From Bordetella parapertussis (lineage in GTDB: Bacteria; Pseudomonadota; Gammaproteobacteria; Burkholderiales; Burkholderiaceae_C): DNA of 16,763 nucleotides. The position numbers were made by a program, and so were the translations under genes. The notes under the pieces are model-generated. The model was not told the DNA's origin and ran no database searches. It saw nothing but the letters and a program-made list of their open reading frames with translations. The stretch spans positions 1 through 16,763 of the forward strand of contig CAMCTC010000099.1 of NCBI GenBank assembly GCA_945878355.1, read 5' to 3'. The stretch's first letter is position 1. Each line of letters begins with the position of its first letter. Of this stretch, positions 6,993 through 14,674 are shown piece after piece.

Positions 6993-8860
6993 GCATCGAC
7001 ACGGCTTTGCTGGCCGCTGCCAGCCCAGCCAGGCCAGGCACCAGCGAGCCGGCGCCCGGCTTGGCCGCGATGGCGCGCTTCGAGGGTTCGGCGCAGGCCT
7101 TCTGGCCGCGCTACCTGGCGGCGGTCGGCCAGGCCTTGGGTGCGCGGCGGGTCGTGCTGCTGGTGCGCAAGCCGCCTGCGGCCTGGCAAGCCCATGGCCA
7201 ATGGCCGCCTGATGCCACGCCGTCCGATGTCGAGCCGATGCTGCGGCTGGCAGACCAGGCGATGCTGGGCTCTGCGGCTTGCGCTGACGCAACGCCAGAC
7301 CCCACAGCGCCAGAGCCCAGCGCGGTGGCGGTGCAGCTGGCCGCGTCGCCGCTGGGTTTCTCGTCCGATGCGGTGCTGTACATCGCCAGCGACACGCTGC
7401 AGCCCTGGCCGCTGTGGCAAAACCTGACCGAACTCGCCGCCACCGTGCCGCTGCAGTTCCAGTGGCGGCTGTCGCAGGCCGACCCGCAATCGGGGCTGCT
7501 CGGCGCCAACCGGCTGTTCGAGATCCTGCGATTGACCCAGCGCTTGAACCAGGAGCCCCATTTCCTGCAGATGGCTCTGTCGCTGTGCAATGACCTGGCG
7601 GTGCGATTTGACTGCGACCGGGTCTGCCTGGGCTGGGTCGACCGCCGCTATGTCCGGCTGACGGCGGTCAGCCACATCGAGAAGTTCGACCGCAAGGCCA
7701 GCGCGGCCTATGACCTCGAGCTGGCGATGGAAGAGGCGCTGGCGCAAGAGGTGGCGATCCGCTACCCGGAGACGGTCGCGACGCGCCAGGTCAACCGTGC
7801 CCACGAGCGCTATGCCCGCCAGCACGGCGTGCCGCAGCTGATGTCGGTGCCGCTGCGGCTCGGCGACCAGATCGTCGGGGTGCTCGGGCTGGAGCGCCGC
7901 GCTGGCCATTTGAGCGAAGCACAGGCCTGGGAGCTGGGGCTGATCAGCCAGTCCTGCTTGCACCAGCTGCAGCAGTTGCGCCAGCGCGAGCGCTGGTTCG
8001 GGCTGCGCTGGCGCGACGCCTGGCGTGGCTGGCGGTCCAGCGTCTTCGGACCCCAGCACACCAGCTGGAAGCTCGTCGGCATGAGCAGCCTGATCTTGTT
8101 GCTCGCGCTGGTCTTCGTGCCGTGGAATTACCGGGTCGACGCCGGCGTTGCATTGCGCAGCAAAGACATGTTGTTCATGCCAGCGCCGTTTGACGGCTTT
8201 TTGCGCCGGGTCCATGTCGAGGTCGGCGATGCGGTGGCCAAAGGCGCGGTACTGGCCGAGCTCGACACCCGCGACCTGCTGATCGAAGAGTCGATGGCCG
8301 CTGCCGACGCTGGGCGCTACGCCCGAGAGGCCGAGAAAGCCATGGCCGCGCGCCAGCTCGCCGAGATGCAGATCGCGCTGGCGCGCCAGCAGCAGTCGGT
8401 CTCGCGGGTCGAGCTGGTCCGCCACCAGCTTGCCCATGCCCAGCTCAAAGCGCCTTATGCCGGGATCGTCGTCGAAGGCGAGCTGAAGAAAAACCTCGGC
8501 GCCCCGGTGCGCAAAGGCGACCTGATGCTCAAGCTGGCGCAGCTCGACGACAACTACGTCGAACTCGAGATCGACCAGGTCGATATCCACGAGGTGGGCC
8601 TGGGCACGCGTGGCGAATTCGCGCTGGTCGGCCAGCCCGACCAGCGTTTTGCGCTGGTGATCGACCGCATCGACCCGGCGGCGACCCAGCGCGAAGGCCG
8701 CAACGTCTACCTGGCGCGCGGCCGGGTGGATTCCCCGCCACAAGCCTGGTGGCGACCGGGCATGGGCGGCAACGCCAAGCTCGAGGCTGGTGAGCGCCGA
8801 CTGATCTGGGTGCTGACCCACCGCACCGTGCGTTTCCTGCGTCAGGTGTTCTGGCTGTGA
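6989..8860 (+). CDS. GAF-like domain / transmembrane / HlyD adaptor fusion
   Basis: A 623-residue protein starting at GTG (GTGA overlap with the previous stop). Residues 1-165 are an unassigned A/P-rich region. Residues about 170-330 resemble a GAF domain (NRLFEILRLTQRLN; RFDCDRVCLGWVDRRYVRL; QLMSVPLRLGDQIVGVLGLE). A single membrane helix follows at about 359-378 (WKLVGMSSLILLLALVFVPW). The periplasmic C-terminal half is an HlyD-type adaptor: barrel-sandwich halves at about 396-428 (PFDGFLRRVHVEVGDAVAKG) and 485-517 (LKAPYAGIVVEGELKKNLG), with a short coiled coil between them and a beta barrel to the end. The expected topology is cytoplasmic GAF-like domain and periplasmic adaptor, so this protein could pass a cytosolic signal to the export channel, or hold cytosolic partners such as the SecA-like ATPase. 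Whether the GAF-like domain binds a ligand is unknown. Confidence 0.88.
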   Translation: MSIDTALLAAASPARPGTSEPAPGLAAMARFEGSAQAFWPRYLAAVGQALGARRVVLLVRKPPAAWQAHGQWPPDATPSDVEPMLRLADQAMLGSAACADATPDPTAPEPSAVAVQLAASPLGFSSDAVLYIASDTLQPWPLWQNLTELAATVPLQFQWRLSQADPQSGLLGANRLFEILRLTQRLNQEPHFLQMALSLCNDLAVRFDCDRVCLGWVDRRYVRLTAVSHIEKFDRKASAAYDLELAMEEALAQEVAIRYPETVATRQVNRAHERYARQHGVPQLMSVPLRLGDQIVGVLGLERRAGHLSEAQAWELGLISQSCLHQLQQLRQRERWFGLRWRDAWRGWRSSVFGPQHTSWKLVGMSSLILLLALVFVPWNYRVDAGVALRSKDMLFMPAPFDGFLRRVHVEVGDAVAKGAVLAELDTRDLLIEESMAAADAGRYAREAEKAMAARQLAEMQIALARQQQSVSRVELVRHQLAHAQLKAPYAGIVVEGELKKNLGAPVRKGDLMLKLAQLDDNYVELEIDQVDIHEVGLGTRGEFALVGQPDQRFALVIDRIDPAATQREGRNVYLARGRVDSPPQAWWRPGMGGNAKLEAGERRLIWVLTHRTVRFLRQVFWL

Positions 8861-11025
8861 GCGCCGACCAGGCCCAGTCGCGAACCTTCAGCGAGGCCTG
8901 GCACCGCGTGGGCGGCGTTCGTGCGGCGCTGCGAACCAGCGTGCGCGCGCACCGGCAGATGTTCCACGGCGAGCAATGGGTGGTGTTGCGCGACATCCTC
9001 AGCAACGACTGGTACCGGGTCACCGCCGAGGCCTATGCGTTTGTGTCGAGGTTGTCGATCGATCGCACGATCGACGAGGTCTGGGTCGAGATGCTCGAGA
9101 CCCACCCCGAGCTGGCCTTGACGCAGGAAGAGGTCGTGCAGTTGGTCGGTCAGCTCAACCTGTCCAACCTGCTGCACCACGACCGCTCGACTTCGGGCGT
9201 GACCTTGTTCGAGCGCTTTCGAAAGCGCCGCAACAAGGAGCGGCTGTCGCTGTTGGCGGGTTTTCTGTCGCTGCGAATCCCGCTCTGGGACCCCGACCGC
9301 TTCCTGCAGCGCAGCGCGCCGGTGATCGCCTGGGTGCTCGGCCCCTGGGGTCTGGCGGGCTACGCCTTGCTGATGCTGGTGGCGGGCTTGTCGCTGATGC
9401 ACGGCGCTGACAGCTTGTTCAGCCACACCCAGGGCGTGCTGGCGCCGGGCAACCTGGTGCTGCTGTATCTAGGCTTCTTGATCGCCAAGCTGGTCCACGA
9501 ATGGGGCCATGCGGCCGTGTGCAAGCACTTCGGCGGCGAGGTGCATTCGGTGGGCGTGATGCTGCTGATGTTCGCGCCGCTGCCGTATGTCGACGCCACC
9601 TCGAGCTGGGGTTTTCGCAGCCGCGGCCAGCGCTTGCTGGTGGGCTTCGCGGGGGTGCTGGCCGAGTTGGCGGTGGCAGCGCTGGCCGCCTGCGTCTGGG
9701 CCAACACGGCGCCCGGTGCGATCAACGCGCTGGCCTACAACGTGATCTTTGCGGCCAGCGTCTCGACCGCGCTGTTCAACCTCAACCCCTTGATGCGCTT
9801 CGACGGCTACCACATGCTGGTCGACGCGATCGACGTGCCCAACCTGTACCAGCGATCGCGCGACCAGCTGAAGTACCTGGCCGAGCGATTCATCCTGGCC
9901 CTGCCCGGCGTCCAACCCGCCGCGCGCAACCGTTCAGAGGTCTTGCTGCTGCCGCTGTACGGCGTGCTCAGCGTCGTGTACTGGTTGATGCTGATGTCGA
10001 CCATCGTGCTGTTCATCGCCCAGCAGTACCTGGACTTTGGCGTCGCGCTGGCCTGGTTCGTGGCTTTCACGGCGTTGGTGCTGCCGCTGTTCAAGCTGCT
10101 GCGCTACCTGGCGGTGAGCCCGAAACTGGCCCAGCACCGCAGCCGCTCGGCGCTGATCAGCCTGGGCTTGCTGGTGCTGGTCGCAGGCGGACTGGGCGGC
10201 GTGCCGGTGGCCGAGCATGTGCGTGTGGCGGGCGTGGTCGAAGCCTTGCAGCACCGCCAGCTCTACAGCGAGGCCTCGGGCGAGCTGGTCGAGCTGCTGG
10301 TCGAGCCCGGCGCCAAGGTCAAAGCCGGTCAGCTGCTGCTGCGCCTGGAAAACCCGCAGCTCGACAAAGACATGCAGTCGGTCGAGATGCAGCTACAGCA
10401 GATCGGCGCGCAGGAGCTGCGGGCGCTGGCGATCGCCCGCGCCGACTTGCAGCCCTTGCTGGCGCAGCGCCTGGCCTTGCAAGACAGCCTGGCCGAGCTG
10501 CAGCGCCAGCGCAAGGCTTTGCAGGTCAGTGCACCGATAGACGGAGTCTGGGGCGTCGCCGACCTCGACATCGCGATCGGCCGCTGGGTCGCCAGAGGCA
10601 ACGCGCTGGGCCTGGTGGTCGACGACAGCGCCTGGCGCTTCGTCGCCGTTCTGCCGCAGGTCGCGACCCATTTATTCGACGACCAGGTCCGGTCGGCCGA
10701 AGTCAGGCTCTCAGGGCAGGAAGAAGCGATGATGCAAGCGCGTCAAGCGCTGGTGCTGCCGCATGAGCAAGGCCAGCTGCCCTCGCGCGCGCTGGGCATG
10801 GCCGGTGGCGGCGAGATCGCGGTGCAGTCCAGCGACCCGCAAGGCTTGACCGCTGCCGAGCCCTTCTTCAAGGTGCAGGCCCTGTTGCCCGCGACCAGCC
10901 TAGACGGGCCCAGGCTGGTGCATGGCCGGCTCGGCGTGATGCGCATCACCTTGGGCGATCGGCCGCTGCTGGTGCAGTGGGTGCGTGGCCTGCGGCAGTT
11001 CTTCCAACGCAGGTTCCGCGTGTGA
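8857..11025 (+). CDS. PqqD-like / site-2 protease (M50) / HlyD fusion membrane protein
   Basis: A 722-residue polytopic protein starting at GTG within a GTGA overlap. Residues about 35-110 look like a PqqD-type winged helix (QWVVLRDILSNDWYRVTAEA..FV..L). Residues about 155-450 carry several membrane helices with an M50 metalloprotease core: the zinc motif HEWGH at 214-218 (in LVHEWGHAAVCKHFGG) and the third-ligand motif NPLMRFDGYH at 310-319. Both are intact, so it is probably catalytically competent. From about 460 the chain is HlyD-like: barrel-sandwich halves at 470-500 (GELVELLVEPGAKVKAGQLL) and 555-590 (VSAPIDGVWGVADLDIAIG), separated by a coiled coil. M50 proteases cleave within or near the membrane. 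PqqD-like folds bind peptide leaders in RiPP systems. The protein may recognise, process or conduct the substrate; which of these cannot be told from sequence. Confidence 0.88.
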   Translation: MSADQAQSRTFSEAWHRVGGVRAALRTSVRAHRQMFHGEQWVVLRDILSNDWYRVTAEAYAFVSRLSIDRTIDEVWVEMLETHPELALTQEEVVQLVGQLNLSNLLHHDRSTSGVTLFERFRKRRNKERLSLLAGFLSLRIPLWDPDRFLQRSAPVIAWVLGPWGLAGYALLMLVAGLSLMHGADSLFSHTQGVLAPGNLVLLYLGFLIAKLVHEWGHAAVCKHFGGEVHSVGVMLLMFAPLPYVDATSSWGFRSRGQRLLVGFAGVLAELAVAALAACVWANTAPGAINALAYNVIFAASVSTALFNLNPLMRFDGYHMLVDAIDVPNLYQRSRDQLKYLAERFILALPGVQPAARNRSEVLLLPLYGVLSVVYWLMLMSTIVLFIAQQYLDFGVALAWFVAFTALVLPLFKLLRYLAVSPKLAQHRSRSALISLGLLVLVAGGLGGVPVAEHVRVAGVVEALQHRQLYSEASGELVELLVEPGAKVKAGQLLLRLENPQLDKDMQSVEMQLQQIGAQELRALAIARADLQPLLAQRLALQDSLAELQRQRKALQVSAPIDGVWGVADLDIAIGRWVARGNALGLVVDDSAWRFVAVLPQVATHLFDDQVRSAEVRLSGQEEAMMQARQALVLPHEQGQLPSRALGMAGGGEIAVQSSDPQGLTAAEPFFKVQALLPATSLDGPRLVHGRLGVMRITLGDRPLLVQWVRGLRQFFQRRFRV

Positions 11026-11032
11026 GCGGCGT

Positions 11033-13009
11033 ATGAGCGCGATCGCCTTGCCGCCGCTGGCACGCCTGCCCGAAGGTCTGGACGGGCTCGTCCACGGCTT
11101 GCAAGGCCGCTGGCGTCGCCGACCCGGCAGCGCCAGCGCGCTGCGCCGCGAAGCGCTGGCCTGCCTGGCGGCCTGCGAGGCCTTGCGCGGCTGCGCCGCC
11201 GGCGACCTGCAGGCAAGGCTCGAACAAGCGCGTGAGCGCCTGCGCTGCGACCCGCAACAAGCCCAAGGCGAGTTGATCCAGAGCCTGGCGCTGGTCGGCC
11301 AGATGGCCTGGCGCCGCTTGGGCCAGCAGCCCTACGCGGTGCAGTTCATGGGCGCGCTGGCGATCCACCGCGGCTGGCTCGCCGAAATGGCCACCGGCGA
11401 GGGCAAGACGCTGACGGTGGCGCTGGCCGCGGTGCTGGCAGGCTGGGCCGGGCGGGCTTGCCATGTGCTCACCGCCAACGACTACCTCGCGACCCGCGAC
11501 GCCCAGGAGATGAGCCCGCTGTACCAGGCCTGCGGCGTGTCGGTCGACACCGTCGCGGGCGAGCACGATCCGGTCGCGCGCCAGCGCCAATACCTGTCCG
11601 ATGTGGTCTACCTCACCGCCAAGGAGTTGCTGGGCGACCACCTGCGCGACCTGCTCGCGCTGCGATCGGGCCGCGGCCCTGAGCAAGCCGCGCTGGCACA
11701 TTGGCTGGGCCAGGACACCGCTGCGCAAGGCCTGACCGGTGCCTTGCAGTGCCGAGGCTTGCACACGGCCATCGTCGACGAGGCCGACAGCTTGTTGATC
11801 GACGAGGCCGTCACGCCCTTGATCCTGTCATCGCCGCGCCCCAACCCGGGCTTGAGCGACGGCATCCTGTGGGCGCACGACCTGGCGATGTCCTTGGTCG
11901 AAGGGCGCGACTTCGAGATCGAGCTGCGCAACCGGGCGGTCGAGCTGGGCGCCGGCGCGCGCGCCGCAATGCAGGCCAGGTCGCAGCAACTCGCCCCGGC
12001 CTGGCGGCCACCCGCCCGGCGCGAAGAGCTGCTGCGCAACGCGCTGTCGGTGCGCTTTTTCTACCGGCGCGGCCACCAGTACCTGGTGCACGACGACGAG
12101 GTCGTGTTGCTCGACGAATTCACCGGCCGGATGACCCCTGGGCGAACGCTCACCGCAGGCCTGCACCAGGCCATCGAAGCCCACGAAGGTCTGGTCCTGA
12201 CCGACCCCAACGAGTCGCTGGGGCAGATGAGCTTCCAGTCCTTCTTCCGGCGATTCCGCCGATTGTCGGGAACGACCGGCACGGCGCGCGAGGCCTCGCA
12301 GGAGCTGTGGCGAATCTATCGGCTCGCCGTCTTGCCGGTGCCCACGCACCGACCGCGGCTGACCCAGGTCCAAGCGATCCAGGTGCTCGACAGCCTGGAC
12401 CGCAAATGGCAGGCGGTGCTGCGCGACGTTCAGCATGTCCATGCCCAAGGCCGGCCGGTGCTGGTGGGGGTGCGCAGCGTCGAGTCGAGCGAAAAGCTCG
12501 CCGGCATGCTGCGCCAGCAGGGCTTGAAGCCCAGCGTGCTCAACGCCGAGCAGCATGCGCTGGAAGCGCAGATCGTCGCTGGCGCGGGCGAAGCCGGCCG
12601 CATCACGATCGCCACCAACATGGCCGGGCGCGGCACCGACATCGGGCTCAGCGCGCTCGCCAAGAGCCTGGGGGGCTTGCATGTGGTGATCGCCGAGTGC
12701 AACGAATCGGGCCGGGTCGACCGCCAGTTTGCCGGGCGCTGCGGCCGCCAGGGCGACCCGGGCAGCGTCAGCCAATGGTTGTCGCTAGAGGATGCGTTGC
12801 TCAGGCGTTATTTCTCAAGCAGCGCACTGCGCTGCGTGTGGGTGCTGGAGCGGCACTTGCGCTGGCTGGGTCAGCCCGTCGTTCGGCTGTGCTTGCGCAT
12901 CGCGCAGCGCCGTGCCGAGGCCGATGCCTTTGCCCGCCGCTGGGCGGTGCTGCAAAACGACAGCTGGATGGAAGGCGCTTTGCCCTTCGAGGAGTCCGGC
13001 CATGGCTGA
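11033..13009 (+). CDS. Shortened SecA-like preprotein translocase ATPase
   Basis: A 658-residue SecA homologue (canonical SecA is about 850-900). Conserved motifs are present in SecA order: Walker A AEMATGEGKT (K125), TANDYLATRD (148-156), Walker B region IVDEADSLLIDEA (247-259), DEFTGRMTPGR (361-371), RRLSGTTGTA (409-418), PVLVGVRSVESSEKLA (475-490), TNMAGRGTDIGLS (528-540), GRCGRQGDPG (568-577) and SLEDALLRRYF (584-594). The nucleotide-binding folds therefore look functional. The substrate-crosslinking domain (about 265-360) is short. After one helix resembling the start of the scaffold domain (IAQRRAEADAFARRWAVLQ) the protein ends, lacking most of the helical wing and the C-terminal zinc/SecB-binding tail. 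The ATG at 11033 lies 7 bases after the M50 stop; an upstream in-frame GTG (10985) would overlap that gene and adds unlike residues. It probably powers export of a dedicated substrate, inferred from context. Confidence 0.92.
   Translation: MSAIALPPLARLPEGLDGLVHGLQGRWRRRPGSASALRREALACLAACEALRGCAAGDLQARLEQARERLRCDPQQAQGELIQSLALVGQMAWRRLGQQPYAVQFMGALAIHRGWLAEMATGEGKTLTVALAAVLAGWAGRACHVLTANDYLATRDAQEMSPLYQACGVSVDTVAGEHDPVARQRQYLSDVVYLTAKELLGDHLRDLLALRSGRGPEQAALAHWLGQDTAAQGLTGALQCRGLHTAIVDEADSLLIDEAVTPLILSSPRPNPGLSDGILWAHDLAMSLVEGRDFEIELRNRAVELGAGARAAMQARSQQLAPAWRPPARREELLRNALSVRFFYRRGHQYLVHDDEVVLLDEFTGRMTPGRTLTAGLHQAIEAHEGLVLTDPNESLGQMSFQSFFRRFRRLSGTTGTAREASQELWRIYRLAVLPVPTHRPRLTQVQAIQVLDSLDRKWQAVLRDVQHVHAQGRPVLVGVRSVESSEKLAGMLRQQGLKPSVLNAEQHALEAQIVAGAGEAGRITIATNMAGRGTDIGLSALAKSLGGLHVVIAECNESGRVDRQFAGRCGRQGDPGSVSQWLSLEDALLRRYFSSSALRCVWVLERHLRWLGQPVVRLCLRIAQRRAEADAFARRWAVLQNDSWMEGALPFEESGHG
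12989..12994 (+). promoter_or_regulatory. Ribosome-binding site of the second SapC-family gene
   Basis: GAGGAG, seven bases before ATG 13002. The open frame continues far upstream inside the SecA-like gene, and this site decides the start. Confidence 0.7.
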
Positions 13010-13748
13010 TCGAAGGCCAGCGCCGCGCTACGAAGTGCTCAACGTGCACAGCCATCGGCAGCTCAAGGTGCTGGGCCATCAGGGTTATGACTTTGCGCGC
13101 GGACTGCGCAGCGCCGACCTGGTGGTCTCGGAGTTCGAGCCCGCGGCCAGCCTGTACCCGCTGGTCTTTGTTCGCGAAGCCGACGGCCTGTACCGGCCGG
13201 TGGCCTTGCTCAAGCGCTCGGGCGGTGGTCATGGCTACGCCAGCGCCGACGGCCACTGGGCCCCGCCCAATGTGCCGATGTATGTGCCGATGTACGTGCC
13301 GATGGCGCTGCGCTACCACCCGTTCGCGCTGGCCGCGCGCGACGGGTCCGCCGACCTCAGCGTGTGCATCGACACGAGCAGCGACCTGCTGTCGCGCGAG
13401 CAAGGCGCGCCGCTGTTCGACCGCGATGGCCAAGCCTCCGCGGCGCTGGCGCAGGTGATGGCCGCGCTGTCCGCGCTGAACCAGCTCAGGCTGCAGACCG
13501 ACAAGCTGTGCCGCGCGCTGGCGCACTTCGGCCTGTTCACACCGATCCCAGGCTTGGCCGTGGACGATCGCGGGCACCAGGTCTACAAGGTCGACGAAGC
13601 TGACCTGTGCCGGCTCGCCGACGCCGAGCTCTGCGTGCTGCGCCAGCACGGCTGGCTGCGGGCCTTGTACGCCCACCAGGTTTCGCTGGCCAATGTCGAC
13701 CTGTCGGCGGCCCAGCTTGCCCACCGCTCGCTGGAGGCGTTCGCATGA
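13002..13748 (+). CDS. SapC-family protein (second copy, operon-internal)
   Basis: A 248-residue SapC-family protein. It shares the family landmarks with the copy at 3785: YPLVFVREADGLYRPVALL (residues about 48-66), W followed by VPMALRYHPFAL (about 84-107), CIDTSSDLLS..G.PLFD (about 119-140) and YAHQVSLANVDLSAAQL (about 223-240). A distinctive feature is a VPMYVPMYVPM insertion before the ALRYHPFAL segment, made by a 12-base tandem repeat. There is no signal peptide or membrane helix. The frame is open upstream to 12792, but those codons overlap the C-terminus of the SecA-like gene. ATG 13002, behind GAGGAG and overlapping the SecA stop by 8 bases, is the clear start. Its ATGA overlap with the next gene implies coupled translation. 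Function is unknown; the association with a SecA-like ATPase and a giant surface protein fits the secretion role implied by the family name. Confidence 0.85.
   Translation: MADRRPAPRYEVLNVHSHRQLKVLGHQGYDFARGLRSADLVVSEFEPAASLYPLVFVREADGLYRPVALLKRSGGGHGYASADGHWAPPNVPMYVPMYVPMALRYHPFALAARDGSADLSVCIDTSSDLLSREQGAPLFDRDGQASAALAQVMAALSALNQLRLQTDKLCRALAHFGLFTPIPGLAVDDRGHQVYKVDEADLCRLADAELCVLRQHGWLRALYAHQVSLANVDLSAAQLAHRSLEAFA
13271..13304 (+). repeat. 12-base tandem repeat (TGTGCCGATGTA, about 2.8 copies) in the second SapC gene
   Basis: Copies at 13271-13282 and 13283-13294 are identical, and a partial third (CGTGCCGATG) runs to 13304. It encodes VPMYVPMYVPM, in frame, so changes in copy number would alter length by four residues without a frameshift. 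Confidence 0.85.
13733..13737 (+). promoter_or_regulatory. Ribosome-binding site of the 309-residue unknown gene
   Basis: GGAGG, seven bases before ATG 13745. It decides this start over the open frame that extends upstream to 13607. Confidence 0.7.
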
Positions 13749-14674
13749 AGCCCTGGCCCTGGCCCTGGCCGCAGGCAGCTCAAGGTCTGTATCGACAGAC
13801 TCGCGCGATGCTCGACGCGACCGAGGGTCTGTCGGTCACGGGTTGGGAGGCTTCGTGCAAGTTCAGCCCTGCGGGGATAGCGACCGGCCGGTTGCTGCAA
13901 GGCTTCTCGCCGGAAGGGGTCGCCGCTAAACGTTTACGCGAACTGCCGCAGCGTCTGGGCATGCCCTCGGCTGCGGCGGCGGATTTCTTGCTGCGCCTGG
14001 GCGCCAGCAGCCAGGTGCTGCTGGCGGTCGAGCATGGCCAGCAGCAGTCTGTGGCCAAGGCTTATCTGGAGTTTCCGCTGAACTCCAGCGAGGTGTCAGG
14101 CGAGGCGGCTGAGGCCGGCTGCTTGCACCTGGTCGGCTACAAGTGGCCGATCCCGCAGGCCCCGGGTGACGCAGCGCCAGCGCGAATGACGCAATACCGC
14201 TGGCCTAGCGACGCCCAGGCGCGGCTGGCACAGGCCGCCAGCCGCGAGGCGGGTGCGTCGACCCAGGCTTCGCCCAGCGCGCTGATGACGCAGGCCTTGC
14301 AAAGCGCGGCCGGCCGCAAGCCAGGCCAGCGGCCCGCGCTGCTGCTCGCTGTCAGCGAAGGCGCTTCACCGCGCGCATCCTGGGCCGCCAAGTTCTACGA
14401 CAGCTCGCTGCGCGCAGCCGACTTGCGCCCAGGCCTGTCACGGCTGACAGCCTGCTGGGGTCTCGAGGCCGAAGAAGTCGACGCGGTCTTTGATGCGATC
14501 AGCGCTCGCGAGCTCGGCTGGCTTGCCGCCGGCACCGGCTCGGACGGGCTGCCGTTTTTCACTTTGTACGCCGCGGCAGATCGCCGCGACGCCCACCAAG
14601 CATTGTTTGCTTTTGCCGAGGCGCAGCGCGCAGCGCTGCCTCGCGCCCCATCGATACCCGGAGTCTGTGCATGA
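13745..14674 (+). CDS. Unrecognised protein of the secretion operon (309 residues)
   Basis: I do not recognise this family. It begins with KPWPWPWPQ, has no signal peptide or membrane helix, and appears to be a cytoplasmic alpha/beta protein. Four beta-strand-like segments are spaced through the chain, each with a tyrosine and three with a basic or polar partner two residues earlier: VAKAYLEF (K105, Y107), ARMTQYRW (Y151), AAKFYDSS (K216, Y218) and PFFTLYAA (T273, Y275). Helices come between them. K-x-Y strands alternating with helices recall the internal repeats of ABBA-fold prenyltransferases, but this is a pattern resemblance only and may be chance. Starts and stops overlap the neighbours by 4 bases on both sides, so it is made together with the SapC protein and the giant substrate immediately downstream. 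A chaperone or modifying enzyme for that substrate would fit its position. Confidence 0.8.
   Translation: MKPWPWPWPQAAQGLYRQTRAMLDATEGLSVTGWEASCKFSPAGIATGRLLQGFSPEGVAAKRLRELPQRLGMPSAAAADFLLRLGASSQVLLAVEHGQQQSVAKAYLEFPLNSSEVSGEAAEAGCLHLVGYKWPIPQAPGDAAPARMTQYRWPSDAQARLAQAASREAGASTQASPSALMTQALQSAAGRKPGQRPALLLAVSEGASPRASWAAKFYDSSLRAADLRPGLSRLTACWGLEAEEVDAVFDAISARELGWLAAGTGSDGLPFFTLYAAADRRDAHQALFAFAEAQRAALPRAPSIPGVCA
13751..13768 (+). repeat. Hexanucleotide repeat (CCCTGG)x3 at a gene start
   Basis: Three perfect CCCTGG copies directly after the second codon, encoding PWPWPW. It is an in-frame simple repeat, so slippage would add or remove PW pairs. Confidence 0.8.
14660..14663 (+). promoter_or_regulatory. 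Ribosome-binding site of the giant LEPR-XLL gene
   Basis: GGAG, seven bases before ATG 14671, inside the end of the upstream gene. It supports this start and with it the basic N-terminal leader. Confidence 0.65.

Noticed and set aside
6935..8821. Minus-strand open frame of about 628 codons opposite the GAF/HlyD gene
   Set aside because: Antisense shadow: H, Q, R and A-rich product with no recognisable domain, whereas the plus strand has clear GAF-like and HlyD features.
11701..13458. Plus-strand open frame of about 585 codons in a second frame across the SecA-like and second SapC genes
   Set aside because: It is R/A/P-rich, crosses two well-supported genes, and has no ribosome-binding site or domain.
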